DNA of 64,000 bases from Polytrichum commune (taxonomy: Eukaryota; Streptophyta; Polytrichopsida; Polytrichales; Polytrichaceae). This document shows positions 22,300 through 34,569 of this stretch, in pieces. Made by a program: the position numbers and the translations under genes. Each line of letters opens with the position of its first letter. Positions within the stretch are counted from its first letter, which is position 1. Under the pieces are notes generated by a model. The model was not told the DNA's origin. It saw only the letters and a program-made list of their open reading frames with translations, and ran no database searches. The DNA is taken from positions 15,812,001 to 15,876,000 of the forward strand of contig OX485806.1 in NCBI GenBank assembly GCA_950295325.1, in the 5' to 3' direction.

Positions 22300-23250
22300 C
22301 AGAATGTTCAGTGTCTAGTCTAAGAGCACAAGAAGAAGAAACTTGCTTCATTGTTGTGGCAGAACAAAACCACGAATGGGTTTTGTAGCAATTCAAGAAC
22401 ATAAGTTGGCATGGGAACAATGTCAAGTCCGTAATGAGAATGTCATCTTCCCAAGTAGTTTTCAGCTTTGGAATCTAGCGCAGTATAGTGCGGAGCAGTG
22501 CCCAGGAAGTGTGTTTTTGGGCATAGTCGGTCAAGATCCTAGTGATTCTAAATCCAACCGGTTACATGTTGACATCTTCTGGTTTTGCTTTATTCATGTG
22601 CGGTGTATTCCTTCTGTAGATTCCTCTCAAATGATCGGTAATTCTCCTGAAGTCTCCAACTTCAATCGGTTATTTCTCAAATCAACCAGTTCATCTGTAA
22701 CTAACCGCCGGTTCTTCCCGGACATAGATGCGGAAATTCATTGGTTTAAGGGAGGTACTGTTATTCTCGCAAACTTTCATTTCTTCACACAATTAAGAGA
22801 ACATGGCATTATTGTGTCAGGGAGGGCACAATTTGTTACCTTTGAATTAGACAGAGGTTTTGAATTGAAAATTGCTCAGCGTCTATGGATATAATTTTAC
22901 AGGAGCACGGGCAAGTTTATGGGCAAAGATTTAGCCATTTTGACCTACCAGAAGCGCAATGGGTTGTAGTAGGCGACTTTAACTTTGATGATTAATTGGG
23001 AAGAGCCCACATGGGCGTGTCGCTCCTAAAAGTTACAATTTGGAACAAACTGTTGGGAGTATTGGGGCTATCAGATGCCTTCTAGGGACAAACTTTAGAA
23101 GAAGCTCGACGTGCAGATTCACGTGGGATAACCGAAGGGCCTTTCCAAATGGCATTATGTCTCAAATGGACTGCTTTTATGTCCACGAGTCTCTTGTCAA
23201 CATGGGGCCCTTCCGCGCCCTCGTTAATTCCAGTAGGCTTAATTAATTTG
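22300..23250 (+). pseudogene. L1-type LINE endonuclease remnant
   Basis: The APE-type endonuclease of an L1-like LINE is recognisable. GFVAIQEHKL near 22,380 contains the catalytic Glu. WVVVGDFNFDD near 22,963 keeps the GDFN motif. FTWDNRR and SQMDCFYV near 23,125-23,180 correspond to the later strands with the catalytic Asp. A SINE-like repeat (22,505-22,735) splits it. Reverse transcriptase, which should follow, is absent; sequence after 23,250 is unrelated. The element therefore kept its 5' half and lost its 3' half, opposite to usual 5' truncation. Confidence 0.7.
22505..22735 (+). repeat. Short interspersed repeat S1, copy a
   Basis: This ~230-bp segment recurs, diverged, at about 25,090-25,200, 40,112-40,190 with 40,550-40,640, 42,405-42,480 and 45,555-45,725. 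Shared words include GTTGACATCTTC, GGTAATTCTCCTGAA and AACCAGTTCATCTGTA. No promoter boxes or coding capacity were recognised. Confidence 0.6.
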
Positions 23251-25090
23251 GTAAGTGTGCTTTTCTGATTTAATTGGTCTTAATCAGGATTAATTAGACT
23301 TAAATACATTCAATCACACTTAATCTGTTTACATGCATATGAACACTTTGTGAAAGTAGAAGGTATTGATTAAACTATTTATATTTAACTTACTAAAAAT
23401 AAAAGAGTAACTTTAGTTCCATTTTAGAATGACAAACACCCTTTCAATGGTAAGTCACAAAAATCATAACCTCAGTGCTCATGAGGGTTTTGTAATATTT
23501 TTGATTTCCAAGTTGATTGCATGCTTTATTGACGGTTTCACTTTGAAAATGAAATCCCAATCAATTGCTTATTTACTCAATGAAAGTGAACATATATATT
23601 GGATTTTGGACCTTGAAGATGAAGTGCACTCAATATGGGATTTGTGAATAAGTGGCCATCAAGAATGCAAGGGCAGTGGTTTTTTCGAAGTTGGGCGGGC
23701 GGCAGAACATTTCAGTCGGGTCCAAAAAATCTGGATTTCTTTCTGAAGGGCTACCCTTGCCCAAATCTACTTGCCCTGAAAAGTTCGTTGGTGGGGGGGG
23801 GGGGTGTGTGTTTAAAATATGCTGAACATAGGGCCCTTCCATGCCCTCGTTGTGATGTGCTTGCTGTGAGTTGATGTTGTGGGATGGCAAAGTGTGCAAC
23901 ATATCACTTGCAAGCTCCTCACAACTACCACCATTGTAGGCTTGTTGAGGCGAAAAAATGTCCACACCACATTGTTCATGTGATAGGAGATTCAAAACCA
24001 CCGGTTCTCATTCAAGGCCGCAAGGCATGCCCTTCACAATTATATCAACTCCTCGGCCTCAAGCACCTCATCCAACCTCTTTGTAGTGTTGGTGTTATGC
24101 AGATAATCTTCCCCAAACATGGCGTTTGTTGTCGCATGCGTTTCCAACACAGACTTGATGGTGATGTCAGTGTCTCCGGCATAGTCTCTTGATGATGAAC
24201 TCCTCTGAGAAATTGACACCCACCAACTCCATGTTCAAAAGAAAAGAAAAGAAAAAAATCAAGGATATTTAGACACTAGGCAAAAGCCACTCCCCTTACT
24301 TCATCACGGTCCGTGATGAGCCATACCTACTAACACGAGTGCGGTGAAGGGAACCATCACAATCCTAACTATCCGCCAACCCCATATGAGAGGAACGATG
24401 CAATAAGCCATAATGAAATTGCAAACCCTTACCCATAATGGAAATTGTGGACATTTTTGAGGTCCCTCCAATAAGGACTAGCATGAACAAACAATTCTAA
24501 CCAACCTAAGCCCAAAACTCCAACATGCAAATATAAGCACACATTCTTGCATTTCAAATAAATAAATCATAAAGCAAAAACCTACCTAATTGCTTGAAAG
24601 TGCAGACATGAAGCTCACCTCTTGCGTGGAGTGGAAGCATCACAATCTTGTGAAATCCAACACCGTTGTTGGCCTCATTGAAGTGAAAAATTAGCACCCT
24701 CAATGATCACTCTCACAAGTGCTACAAATTACACACTAACCTCATCGAAACCGTCATGCTCAATTCTACAAAGGTAGGGAGAGGACACTCTTCACACCCA
24801 ACCCTATTGGTAGGGTTTGCGAAGGGTAATGTAAACCCTCATACTACATAGAGGAAGTATGGCAAGGTTCACCACTTGTCAGTACCCTGGGGGCATGGTT
24901 TCATATACCACTACCTTAACCCTACTTGATACCCATCAAAAAGGCTGGGGCGAACCAACCCGTACACTGGTTCCTTGGAGGCAAGGGTTTAGGCATCCAA
25001 CAAGGAACGAGTGTTTGGGTTGGTTCACCCAAATCTGCCAAAGACCTATACACCGGTCCAACAATGGTATATTCCAACGATTCCTCTTTC
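23250..25090. other. Intergenic; no gene recognised
   Basis: Several short open frames exist (for example 23,884-24,192) but none has a recognisable domain or consistent composition. A run of about eleven G lies near 23,792. Confidence 0.6.
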
Positions 25091-25200
25091 TAAAATGATG
25101 GGTAATTTTTTTGAAGTCTTGAGCTTCAATTGATTATTTTTCAAACTCAACTAGTTCATTTGTTACTAGCTCTCTTGTTCTTCCTGTTCATTGCTCATGG
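25090..25200 (+). repeat. Repeat S1, partial copy b
   Basis: Aligns with the second half of 22,505-22,735: ATGATGGGTAAT, TGAAGTCTTGAGCTTCAAT and CAACTAGTTCATTTGT. Confidence 0.5.
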
Positions 25201-25380
25201 TTTCCATGAGTTGGTATTTGCGTCCCATAAATCTTGAGCTTTGGACGCTCTTGATGTAGCTCAAATATTCAGAATTGTAACATGCACTTGATCTTGGGAT
25301 CTACCGTGTGCCTACATGTAATGTGAGGATTAGTATAAAGGTGCGAGTCAATGAGGACTCCATCATGAGATGTGAGTTGA

Positions 25381-25755
25381 GGGCCACTTCACAGGGTCCC
25401 AAGTACTAAGTCCAAGTTCACTTGAGGTCAAACCATGCAATCTCAACCATTGAGAGCATGGAAGTTGGGACTTATCACTTCACACGGCGTCTCGAATCCT
25501 AAGTCCCAAGTGTGACATAGATGCCGACATAGCAACACTTCTTAGAGGCGAGGCTTGCAACTTGTGTTAAGAGTCGAGTCGAGCAAAAGCTAGACCCAAC
25601 GTTCAACACAACACCTGAGATTTTCTTTACATAAGATAATCAATATCTGACCTTAATGGATATGAACCATACTTGGATGATTTTGTAAGACTCAAAAGTT
25701 GGGACTTTGCCTCCATAGCGGGACTCAAGACTTGGACTTGGGATGGGAGCTCTTA
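25381..25755. mobile_element. Tourist-like MITE, relative of the 52,139 copy
   Basis: Starts GGGCCACTTCACAGGGTCCC and aligns over most of its length with 52,139-52,511, sharing TTGAGAGCATGGAAGTTGGG and GAGCAAAAGCTAGACCCAAC. The right end is degraded, so the boundary is approximate. Confidence 0.6.
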
Positions 25756-25759
25756 CTTT

Positions 25760-27480
25760 TTTCTTAAGTGTTGAAACTGCTTACATACCTAGTTCTTAAC
25801 AAAAGAAAATTGGATAATAAACAAGCTCCGCCAAGGAACCCTAGACCAAAGGTTAGAAGCCTTGCACCGTACTAACTAAGCTAGGACGGTGATGGATTTT
25901 TGCAGTTCTAGAACATATCATCAATTGTGTAACTAACCCTTCTATTGCATAAATTCAATGTTTCAATGTCAGTTGAATTTGTGTTTTCCTTTGTTTTCCC
26001 CTATGTGCATCATGCGGGCCTATATTATATGCCATAGATAATTTTAAAATTTATGATATTTTTTATATATATACATATCCATTGATAATATCTTTTGTAT
26101 ATTTTTTGAAATTTTTAGTCATCTCCATTTTTTCTAGTAATTTTTTTAGTTCAATTCTGCGTCATTCTAGTTAGAAACGGTATGTTTTCTAGAAAAAACA
26201 AATTATCAATTTTGGTTATCAATTTTTACTGTGTGATAGATACCATGTATATGTACTCATAATTTTTTTTGATAAAAGTTTGACCCATTTTGTTGATGCA
26301 GCTTAGAAAAAGTAGATTTTTTTTGTTCGCACGTGGTTTTCAACTTGACAATGGAGTGACCTCCCCGTGGGCCAAGGATTTGTTGTTTCTAAGGTAGATG
26401 GGTTACTTTATCCAAATGGCCCACTTCTCCTACTATATAAAAACATGTGATTCGTTCAAGATGGTTAGCAATTCCAAACCAAGGTTGTTGCCACTTTTCT
26501 TTTGAATTTTTTTTGGAGTTTATAGGAACATCTTATTCAAAATCAAAGTGAAGATTTTCATACTCATTACATGGTTATATAGATCTCTTCCCCCCCCCCC
26601 ATTATGTTGACTATGGAGTTTAGAATGGTTATCATATTTTGGGCAAGTAGTCTCATCTCTTTTTTGGGCCATATGGCTTTTTGGTATATGTTCTTGGAGC
26701 CACACCAAACCACATCCCACCCAAATATAGGTGTCCCAACAAGGAAGATATTCAAGGTGGGGATGTCTACCTTAACTAAATTCAACCAATAGGATGGTGC
26801 AAACATAGTGAACTATTTTAATTTGAAATGTTTATTTTTGTATTATTTCACTCTACAAATGGCATTAGAGATCCTTGATACTTTTAATGGGGTTAGTTGG
26901 AATGAATCAATTTGACAATGACCAACATGTAGAGGGTTTTTTTTTTTTTTTTTTTTTTTTTTTTCCTTAGAGAAAGAGAGCTAAAATGTATGACACATTT
27001 TTGTTCATGTAGTCACTTGAATTTGAGCACTTTGACTTGGAAGTGGTGGATAAAAATTTCCTCATCCACCACTAGCACAAAATACTTGATCATAAACAAA
27101 TGAATACTTGATATGTTCACCAAGTCCAAATATAACCCCTTTTGAGCCACAAGCATGTTGGGTGTGAAGTGCTATGTGCTATGCTTACATGCTTATGACT
27201 CCACTACTATTTAAAAATATGCTCAATATGAATAAAATCCTAGCAAAAAGAGCCTAGTGTTCACATGCATGGTGGGTGCAAAGTGTATCCTTGGTTACAT
27301 GCCTATGCTCCCCCCCCCCCCCCACTTCAATGCATCTCACTCTGATTAGAACTTGTTGGGAGTGAATAATTATACATAAATAATGGAGACCCTCCAGTTT
27401 TGTGTGTTATGAGAGTGTGATACCAACGTGGCATGATTTGTAGGAAGAAGAAGAAGACATAACACAAGTTGTTTGCACAC
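25760..27480. other. Intergenic, AT-rich, with homopolymer runs; no gene recognised
   Basis: Poly-C near 26,590, about 24 T from 26,938, and poly-C near 27,310. Nothing coding recognised. Confidence 0.6.
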
Positions 27481-27483
27481 ATA

Positions 27484-27890
27484 AACACTATATTCGTTAA
27501 TCGGAGACTTTGGAAAGTCTCAAAATCAAATTCACCCATAGTTTGGGATGCCAATATTGTGAGCATACATTATAATGGGAACATTGGGAACATTGGGAAA
27601 ATGATAGTTCATAAGTTTGTACGCAAAGAATATTCACATTACTAAATATAGTAATTTTAAATATCGTGATCAAAACATGAACTTCACATGGAAAATAACA
27701 ATCAAATCTCCCAAAAAATGGTTTTATGTCATTATAGAGTCTAGGATGCGCATCCCATATGGAAAGGTCTTATTGAATTAGATGGCATATCCCAAACTTA
27801 TTTAAAATAAGTTTGAATGTAGCCGCAATACAACCAAGTCTATACAATGCCCCTATTTTCACACTAATTCCAACCTATGTTATGTCCACC
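27484..27890. repeat. Copy of the sequence downstream of the edge gene (compare 62,741-63,140)
   Basis: Aligns along its length with 62,741-63,140. Shared pieces are TTAATCGGAGACTTT, CCATAGTTTGGGATGCCAAT, GGAAAATAACAATC, TGCGCATCCCATA and CACCTATGTTATGT-like sequence. In the right-hand copy this stretch leads directly into the C-terminus of an unknown coding region. Here the coding part does not follow in recognisable form. Confidence 0.7.
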
Positions 27891-28419
27891 AAAAGATGTA
27901 TCCACAAACACACCCACCACAATTGTCCCGTCAATATTGTCAGCCGATCGGGAAGAGAGTTCACATTCATTATCTAAAGACGATGCATATGTCGACAACA
28001 CAAAGGCACTATCTACTACATCCACTACCATCACACCTAAAAATCAACCATGGAATGGACAACCGCATAACCGATGCTATGCAAATAAGAGTGGACACAC
28101 TATATGTGAGTATATATGACCTGAAATACATACATTTTCCAACTAAAGAGACAATAATGACTAGCAAACCAAAGACACGCTCGCATTGTGGACATTAAAA
28201 AGTAGGTGTTGGGATACCATTGGAGAACCTCATAAATAAACACGAACATGTGTTCCAAAACAATCCATGGTCAGGTGCAAATAATCCTTATTTTTCCATT
28301 CCAATAAACATGGGCATCACATGGTGTTATTTATTATCTTTAGAAGGCGTTGAAATGATTTGTTAAGTAACCATGGACATGGTTCTACATCAATACAAGA
28401 CATGATTTTCACATATGTT

Positions 28420-29515
28420 CACGAACGCGCGGTCGTAAAGCACATCCCATTTCATGATCAAATGTGCATGGGACAAACAACACATGATGTTAAAGATCAC
28501 ACGATACATATATTCACATTGGTGTCAAAGAACATTATACATGCATATGAAAAAAACTGAATGATATGGATTTAAAAAATATTAGTCGCATACACAGTCG
28601 ACACGATGTATGTCGTCGATTATAGGCCCAAAATACAAAAAAGTACGACTTGGGATATACAAATGGGCGTTCGCATACCTCCCTATACATATTCCAGGAG
28701 GATATCTTTATGAACGGCCGCGCGTATGTCACATGTTGTATTTTTTATGGCAAATAAAATTTAGACTGTAATAATTGTGGTATTTTACGGATGTACTTTC
28801 GCAAAACGTATGCCATCATACGGGTATTTGGGGCAATTGGATTGGTATACTCCATACGAATGGCCGCTCGTAAAGCTTTGGTAGGTATCTTTATGAATGC
28901 CCATTCGTATATCATCATGACAGACTTGTATCATATATCATCATCATATTTGGGTCGATGCATAGATGTGTCTATGTATGGATGTTGTTTGGATACATAG
29001 ACCATATTCACATGTGGTATTTACAAACGACCGTTCATAAGGCTTTGGGTCATATCTTTACGAACGTGCGTTCGTATATCACCATGACATGTTGTTTGGG
29101 TCTATGCATAGATGTATGTCCATCTATGGATGTTCCTAGACACATAGACCATACTCATAGGTGGTATTTACGAACGCACGTTCGTATATCACTATGATAT
29201 ATTGTTTGGGTCTATGCATAGATGTATGTCTATCTATGGATATTGCTAGATACATAGACCATACTCACAGGTGATATTTACGAACGCACGTTCGTAAACT
29301 CTTAGCCATCACATGTGATTGAATCATTAATACAAATGCGTTCATTTGTGATTTACGAACGCGCGTTTGTAAACTCTCAATCACCATATATGTTTCAACC
29401 AATACTACAAATACGTTAATTTGTGATTTACGAACGTGCGTTTGTAAACTCTCAACCATCATCTATGTTTGAACCAATACTACAAATGCATTGATTTGTG
29501 ATTTGTGATTTATAT
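28420..29515. repeat. Palindrome-centred tandem arrays B and C
   Basis: The palindrome ACGAACG-NN-CGTTCGT, often extended by TTT and AAA, occurs here in two tandem settings. From about 28,930 to 29,280 the unit is about 113 bp and carries TGTTTGGGTCTATGCATAGATG plus its near inverse CTAGA-ACATAGACCATA. From about 29,277 to 29,500 the unit is about 80 bp and carries ACTCTCAACCATCA and AATACTACAAATGC. Degenerate palindromes extend left to 28,420. The spacers share nothing with each other or with the main array at 33,028. Confidence 0.8.
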
Positions 29516-29516
29516 T

Positions 29517-29930
29517 TGTACCATAGGTTGGTTGAAGGCTTGAAGCTTAGAAACATTGGATCTGGATTCGGTTTGCGAAAACCACCTTTGACCAAAAACG
29601 TTAGCTAGTCATAAGGACCCGAAAACTCCACTATAGGTTGTAGAAGGTTACAAATGCCAGCTCTAAGCTTATATTATGGAAACAACATCTAAATGTTGGC
29701 CATTCAGACCAAAAACGCGAGCTCGTAGGTAGTGTCCAAGACATATTTTTTAGCCTTAAACGGAAGTTTAAGGCGATCATACGTCAAAGGAGTTTTCTAG
29801 AGATGCACTAGGTTGGGAGGTGTTTTTGCAAGGCTTGGAAATGACTAGCAACAAAAGAGTTAATGTAGCAAGGAAGGACTGCAAACACCCATTAACAATG
29901 GGCTTTCGTATATACGTACTATGCAGCATT
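29517..29930 (+). repeat. Repeat R1, copy b (left inverted repeat of the palindrome block)
   Basis: Matches the reverse complement of 34,570-34,991 closely, for example GTTGTAGAAGGTTA, TTGGCCATTCAGACCAAAAA, AAACTCC, TTTTCTAGAGATGCACTAGG and AACACCCATTAACAATGGG. It carries an extra GAAGGCTT near its left end. Unlike the right copy, similarity stops at 29,517. Confidence 0.88.
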
Positions 29931-29934
29931 TGGT

Positions 29935-30100
29935 TGCTGCGCAGAAGTTTACGAAAATGTGGGCCGATGTTTACGAACGCCCGTTCGTAAATGTGGGCCG
30001 AGGTTTACGAACGCACGTTCGTAACTGTGCAACACTTAATTGCTGCGCAGAAGCTTACGAAAATGTGGGCCGATGTTTACGAACGCCCGTTCGTAAATGT
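29935..30100 (-). repeat. Short palindrome array inside the left inverted repeat
   Basis: Three palindromes (centres CC, CA, CC) separated by TGTGGGCCGA and by the GCTGCGCAGAAGTTTACG-type spacer. This is the reverse complement of the unit making up the large array at 33,028-34,450. Confidence 0.85.
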
Positions 30101-32109
30101 ACGTGGATATACGTTGTACGTACATGAAGTGTGTAGTGTGGACGCATAGAAATGTGATATGCGCGCACTCCTACAAGTCTCTAGAGCAGTCTCTAGAGCA
30201 TGCCGCAAAAAAGAGCTATGGTGTGGGGGGGAAGACCTTTAAGTACTGCTCTAGGGCGATTCAAAATCCCTTGGATGCTCTTTAAAAAGCGGATTCCCGC
30301 CGCCTACCTTAACCTAACAATATGTCATTCTATCCATGCGAAACATGTATGACGCTATGTATGGAACATGTATGGCATGCATGCAACATATTGAAAATAT
30401 TAATGTCGCTCGCACACCTTAGGTGTTACCAAGGCCTCAGGATAAAAACATAAATACTATAATAGTCAAATGTTATTGAAATATGATGATGCTTAACATT
30501 AAATAAATGATTTGCAACCAAGTTATGAAATCCAAGTTTTTGGGCAATTGATACCTATATGTTACCAAGGTCTAAGTGATATATATATATATACACATGC
30601 ATACAATGAGGTAGGAGTGGGTCAAAATTAGTTGTGGAGGCCCCTAAAATTGTATATATTATATGATTCACATCAAAACATGTCCAGAATATGCTCACTA
30701 AGTGTGTGGACACCAATAAAAAGTCGGATTAATTTGGAATGGCTTCTAAGGTAGAAGAAGGATATGATATGAAACCATACCTAAATATAATGTAGGTCTT
30801 AATTTAAGTGTAAACCTAGATGTGGAAAGATTGAATTAATCTGGAATGTGTGGCAAGATTGAAATTAATTTGGAATGGTACATAAGGTAGAGTAAGCATA
30901 TGAATTCAAAACATACCTAGGTCGAGTCACACTAATTGCATGTTTTTGCATCCTACGAGAAGTAGGTGCATAACTAAAAGTATTCATTTAAAGTTGAGTC
31001 TTAAGACATGCATGTTAGAATAAGATTAAGTATGGACTGTGTGATCAAAATGTACTCAACATTATTAAGGTGAAAGAGGAAGAATTCCAAACTTCACTTT
31101 TGACATAAACCAAAGTTGTATCTCAAATCTAATTTTGAATCTTGAAATGACAATCGGCATGATTTTCAATAGTTGTTATTAACCGGATGAAGCAATATCC
31201 AATCCAACCAACATTGGTAGACCAGTTGGACATGCCCACATACCACAACATGGCCACATATTTTGAATATTGGTAAGATGAAAAGATTTAGGGATGTAGG
31301 ATTTAGGGTTTGGGGTTAGGGTTTGTGAAAGTTGTGCATGTCCGACAGTTAATACAATAGATTACACACACAAACGATATTGACTACTCAATAGCCCATA
31401 TTGCACTCTCTTAATTATGTAGAATGCACATTTTATACTTGCCAAACATCCGATCACATGGCTCAAATACACTTAGTTCAAGTTGAAGTTAAAGTTCAAT
31501 GCACTATACAAATGTTAGTTTAAGTTGACACCTAATTATATGAATTGATGACATGTTCGAAATTGAATTTCCGTCCATCTCTACTAAAATTAAGTTCACC
31601 CCCTCCCCCCAATCTCAAATTGTGTATTTTATGAAGCTAATAATGATTAGAGGAACTAATGAACAACTTGAAAGATATTTCATTCTTCAAAACAAAATAT
31701 TTCAAAACACCATATGAGCATCATTGGGGTTGGATTCTTCATCAAATTTCTACTAAATGATGTGCATTGTTTACTACAAATTTATACTCCCTATGTACCT
31801 AATGTTTACAAAAGAACCAAATGTATGGGGACTAATAGAATGGGGAGAAAAAATTCATTTGTATTTATACTAAGCTATTCAAATCAATATGATAAACACC
31901 TATACTACATATACATAATACAAAACATGAATTAAGCATGCCTTCATTACTTACAAATTCTACTTTTATTTTCATGCAAGAGAGTCATCGAACATTTTTC
32001 CATCCTAACAAGTATGGACAAGGTAGTCATATGACTGCCTCCATAATATGACAACAATTTATGTATCGTAACTTGGATGAAATTAACACATTTCAATGGT
32101 AACAAATTC

Positions 32110-32190
32110 CCTCCCCACCCCTATCCCATCCCAACCCATCCCATCCCATCCCATCCCCTCCCCACACCCCATCCCACCACATCCCAACCC
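32110..32190 (+). repeat. (CCCAT)n minisatellite
   Basis: Imperfect repeats of CCCAT, visible by eye, ending just before a G-box-like motif. Confidence 0.85.
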
Positions 32191-32240
32191 TTCTCACGTG
32201 GATGAGGCCACGTAGCAACGATAGGGAAACCCTAGCGGCG
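32191..32240 (+). promoter_or_regulatory. Promoter-like stretch with G-box and telo-box
   Basis: CACGTG at 32,195-32,200 is a plant G-box. GCCACGTAG follows at about 32,208. AAACCCTAG at 32,227-32,235 matches the telo-box found near start sites of many plant housekeeping genes. GC-rich sequence and an 88-codon open frame (32,202-32,468) follow, but no protein family is recognised. It may be a captured host promoter or 5' region. Confidence 0.35.
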
Positions 32241-33019
32241 TTGGCTACCTCCCCGCACCCCTTCTTCTCCTTTCATTGTCATTTGGAGCATAGAAAGGAG
32301 AAGCGGAACGCTGAGCACATGCGGAGCGGAGCTCTTGTCATTTCTTACTCATATCTTTTATTTGTTTTGTTGGCGCGCGTGTTTGAGAGTCGCAGATTTC
32401 TTTTGAGAGTTGCAAGTTTGCTAGTAGAGAGCTTGAGAGCTACAAACTTGAAAGTTGCATACACATAAGAGTTGTTGCAAGGGTTTGTATGTAACGTGCG
32501 AGGGCTTAAGAGTGTGAGGGAGGAATGACTAATGTGAAGGTGCAGTAGATTGAATTTACAATTCTGAGGTTTTCGAAGTTTTTCACTAAATGAGGAAGCA
32601 CAAGTTTTGGATGTATACCAATTCAACGTGCATAGTGTAATCCTACTGAACTCACTTCCTTCACATTTTGAAATTTTTTTCATTGTTGAATTCCATGTGT
32701 TTTTTCCATGTATGTTGAGCTTTGGCATGTTTTGTTTGCAAGCTTCCCCATGTTTTTCGATTTAGTGTTCTCTAACAACCTGAAACTCAATTATGTTTTC
32801 ATTCGGTTGTTTCAATTTTTATCGTTCTCAAGTTTTATCTTCACTTGCAGTATGTAAAGGCACCAATTCAAGGTTGATAGGTATCAATCACAAACCAAAA
32901 GTGGCAAGATGGAATGGACAAATCACTGATACATATCAACCACTCCATTATAGACCAATGCATATTTGTATTTGTTTATATATGAATATAAAAAACATAT
33001 GTACATGCGTAAATACCGG

Positions 33020-34450
33020 AGCATGTTTACGAACGGGCGTTCGTAAACTTCAGCGCAACAACCAAGTGCTGCACAGTTACGAACGTGCGTTCGTAAACGT
33101 CGGCTCACATTTACGAACGGGCGTTCGTAAATCTCGGCCCACATTTACGAACGTGCGTTCGTAAACCTCGGCCCACATTTTCGTAAAATTCTGCGCAGCA
33201 ACCAAGTGCTGCATAGTTAGTAACTGTGCACCGACTTTTACGAACGGGCGTTCGTAAACCTTGGCCCACATTTACGAACGGTCGTTCGTAAATCTCGGCC
33301 CACATTTACGAACGCGCGTTCGTAAATCTCGGCCCACATTTTCGTAAAATTCTGCGCAGCAACCAAGTGCTGCATAGTTAGAAAATGTGCGCCAACTTTT
33401 ACGAATGGGCGTTCGTAAACCTCGGCCCACATTTACGAACGGGCGTTCGTAAATCTCGGCCCACATTTACGAACGTGCGTTCGTAAACCTCGGCCCACAT
33501 TTTCGTAAAATTCTGCGCAGCAACCAAGTGCTGCATAGTTAGTAAATGTGCGCCGACTTTTACGAACGGGCGTTGGTAAACCTCGGCCCACATTTACGAA
33601 CGGGCGTTCGTAAATCTCGGCCCACATTTACGAACGTGCGTTCGTAAACTTCGGCCCACATTTTCGTAAAATTTTGCGCAGCAACCAAATGCTGCATAGT
33701 TAGTAAATGTGCGCCGACTTTTACGAACGGGCGTTCGTAAACCTCGGCCCACATTTACGAACGGGCGTTCGTAAATCTCGGCCTACATTTACGAACGTGC
33801 GTTCGTAAACCTCGGCCCACATTTACGAACGGGCGTTCGTAAATCTCGGCCTACATTTACGAACGTGCGTTCGTAAACCTCGGCCCACATTTACGAACGG
33901 GCGTTCGTAAATCTCGGCCTACATTTACGAACGTGCGTTCGTAAACCTCGGCCCACATTTTCGTAAAATTCTGTGCAGCAACCAAGTGCTGCATAGTTAG
34001 TAACTGTCCGCCAACTTTTACGAACGGGCGTTCGTAAACCTCGGCCCACATTTACGAACAGGCGTTCGTAAATCTCGGCCCACATTTACGAACATGCGTT
34101 CGTAAACCTCGGCCCACATTTTCGTAAAATTCTGCGCAGCAACCAAGTGCTGCATAGTTAGTAACTGTGCACCGACTTTTACGAACGGGCGTTCGTAAAT
34201 CTCGGCCCACATTTACGAACGTGCGTTCGTAAACCTCGGCCCACATTTTCGTAAAATTCTGCGTAGCAACCAAGTGCTGCATAGTTAGTAACTGTGCGCC
34301 GACTTTTACGAACGGGCGTTCGTAAACCTCGGCCTACATTTTTGTGAAATTTTGCGCAACAACCAAGTGTTGCACTGTTACGAACGTGCGTTCGTAAACC
34401 TCGACGAGTATTTACAAATGCGCGTTTGTAAATCTTGGCCGACAACAAAG
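33020..34450. repeat. Main palindrome array A: ~28 palindromes in 34-bp and 161-bp units
   Basis: The 16-bp palindrome ACGAACG-NN-CGTTCGT, usually extended to 22 bp, recurs about 28 times. Neighbours are 34 bp apart (palindrome plus CTCGGCCCACA). Two or three such units plus a 93-bp step containing TTCTGCGCAGCAACCAAGTG form a 161-bp higher-order repeat, seen at 33,111, 33,272, 33,433 and 33,594. From 33,720 to 33,957 a 68-bp pair (centres GG then TG) is repeated three times without the spacer. Open frames on the minus strand here are a by-product of the repeat. Confidence 0.93.
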
Positions 34451-34569
34451 GTTGCATATTTACGAACATACAATTGTGAACTTCAGCGTAATAACCAAGG
34501 GCTGCATGTTTACGAATGCACACTCATAAACCTTGGCTACATACAATGAAAATGTGCACCACCCCCCTG

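Larger units (their letters stand above)
30101..32990. other. Interior of the inverted-repeat block; no transposase seen
   Basis: About 2.9 kb without a recognisable protein domain. It contains a TCTAGAGCAGTCTCTAGAGC duplication at 30,178, a TTTAGGG-like run near 31,290-31,325, a (CCCAT)n minisatellite at 32,110-32,190 and a promoter-like piece listed separately. Confidence 0.6.

Noticed and set aside
27877-28198. Overlapping plus-strand frames of 80-100 codons
   Set aside because: Low-complexity Thr/Ser/His composition without a domain, lying beside a transposon flank.
33020-34450. CRISPR-like appearance (regular palindromic repeats)
   Set aside because: Spacers are themselves repeated and near-identical, unit lengths differ from CRISPR arrays, and the DNA is eukaryotic.
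32923-34523. Stacked ~64-codon minus-strand frames beginning MWAEVYERPFV or MWAEIYERPFV
   Set aside because: They repeat at the DNA period of the palindrome array and overlap each other in different frames; they are a by-product of the repeat.
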